From an uncultured Flavobacteriaceae bacterium (GTDB lineage: Bacteria > Bacteroidota > Bacteroidia > Flavobacteriales > Flavobacteriaceae): DNA of 64,000 nt. The stretch spans positions 372,001 to 436,000 of the forward strand of contig CALTAJ010000001.1 in NCBI GenBank assembly GCA_943842245.1. The letters run 5' to 3'. Every line of letters starts with the position of its first letter. The first letter of the stretch is position 1. The translations under genes and the position numbers were made by a program. Shown piece after piece: positions 63,990-64,000 of this stretch. The notes beneath the pieces were generated by a model. The model ran no database searches. It had not been told where the DNA came from and saw nothing but the letters and a program-made list of their open reading frames with translations.

Positions 63990-64000
63990 TGTTTTATTAA

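Noticed and set aside
1..64000. A CRISPR array or restriction-modification or abortive-infection system.
   Set aside because: No regularly spaced repeats and no Cas, methylase-endonuclease or defence-type genes were found. The only long repeat is the 120-bp att pair.

Overview
The window reads as a stretch of chromosome from a marine Flavobacteriia-like Bacteroidota. Supporting signs are the strongly AT-rich DNA, promoters of the Bacteroidota type (TTG, 17 bases, TAnnTTTG), many lipoprotein and secreted-protein genes, Na+-translocating NADH dehydrogenase (Nqr) genes, an S1 sulfatase, and families common in this phylum (DUF6702, DUF2147, DUF1573, DUF4212). The species cannot be named from the sequence alone.

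Layout. 1-17 kb: a 5'-truncated murF, an acetate uptake and activation operon (DUF4212 protein, Na+/solute symporter, acs), a lipoprotein amidohydrolase, a DoxX-like protein, a broken esterase, PII plus ammonium transporter, a ribose-type module (sugar porter, ribokinase and a divergent lipoprotein ADP-ribosylglycohydrolase), and two hydrolases. 17.1-22.7 kb: tRNA-Val(GAC), whose 3' half plus downstream terminator is duplicated as a perfect 120-bp direct repeat 5.4 kb away. The repeats bound a small integrative element that carries a long tyrosine recombinase, an HUH-type nuclease, two small ribbon-helix-helix-like proteins, a phage-like protein and two secreted cargo proteins. 22.7-36 kb: accessory and surface functions, including an SH3-domain secreted protein, a sulfatase, a DUF1080 protein, nitronate monooxygenase, DUF2237, flavin reductase, O-methyltransferase, TatA, an M1 peptidase and a VanY-type peptidase. 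36-58 kb: mostly conserved housekeeping genes (yaaA, rluD, PASTA, ddl, coaD, pyrE, birA, rsfS, ftsH, cdsA, psd, valS, murB, dtd, rsgA, gpmI, map). 57-64 kb: apbE, a large M16 peptidase and nqrF-nqrE-nqrD.

How the genes work together. MurF, Ddl, MurB and the VanY-type peptidase serve peptidoglycan. CdsA and Psd make phosphatidylethanolamine. ApbE should flavinylate Nqr subunits encoded just beyond the right edge. The acetate and ammonium systems bring in carbon and nitrogen.

At least five genes (murF, esterase, DUF1080 and two element genes) are broken by indels of a base, mostly beside short homopolymers. This points to uncorrected sequencing errors at least as much as to gene decay. The best candidate for an unusual system is the tRNA-Val element, together with the shared leader and signal-peptide module on secreted genes beside both of its attachment repeats.
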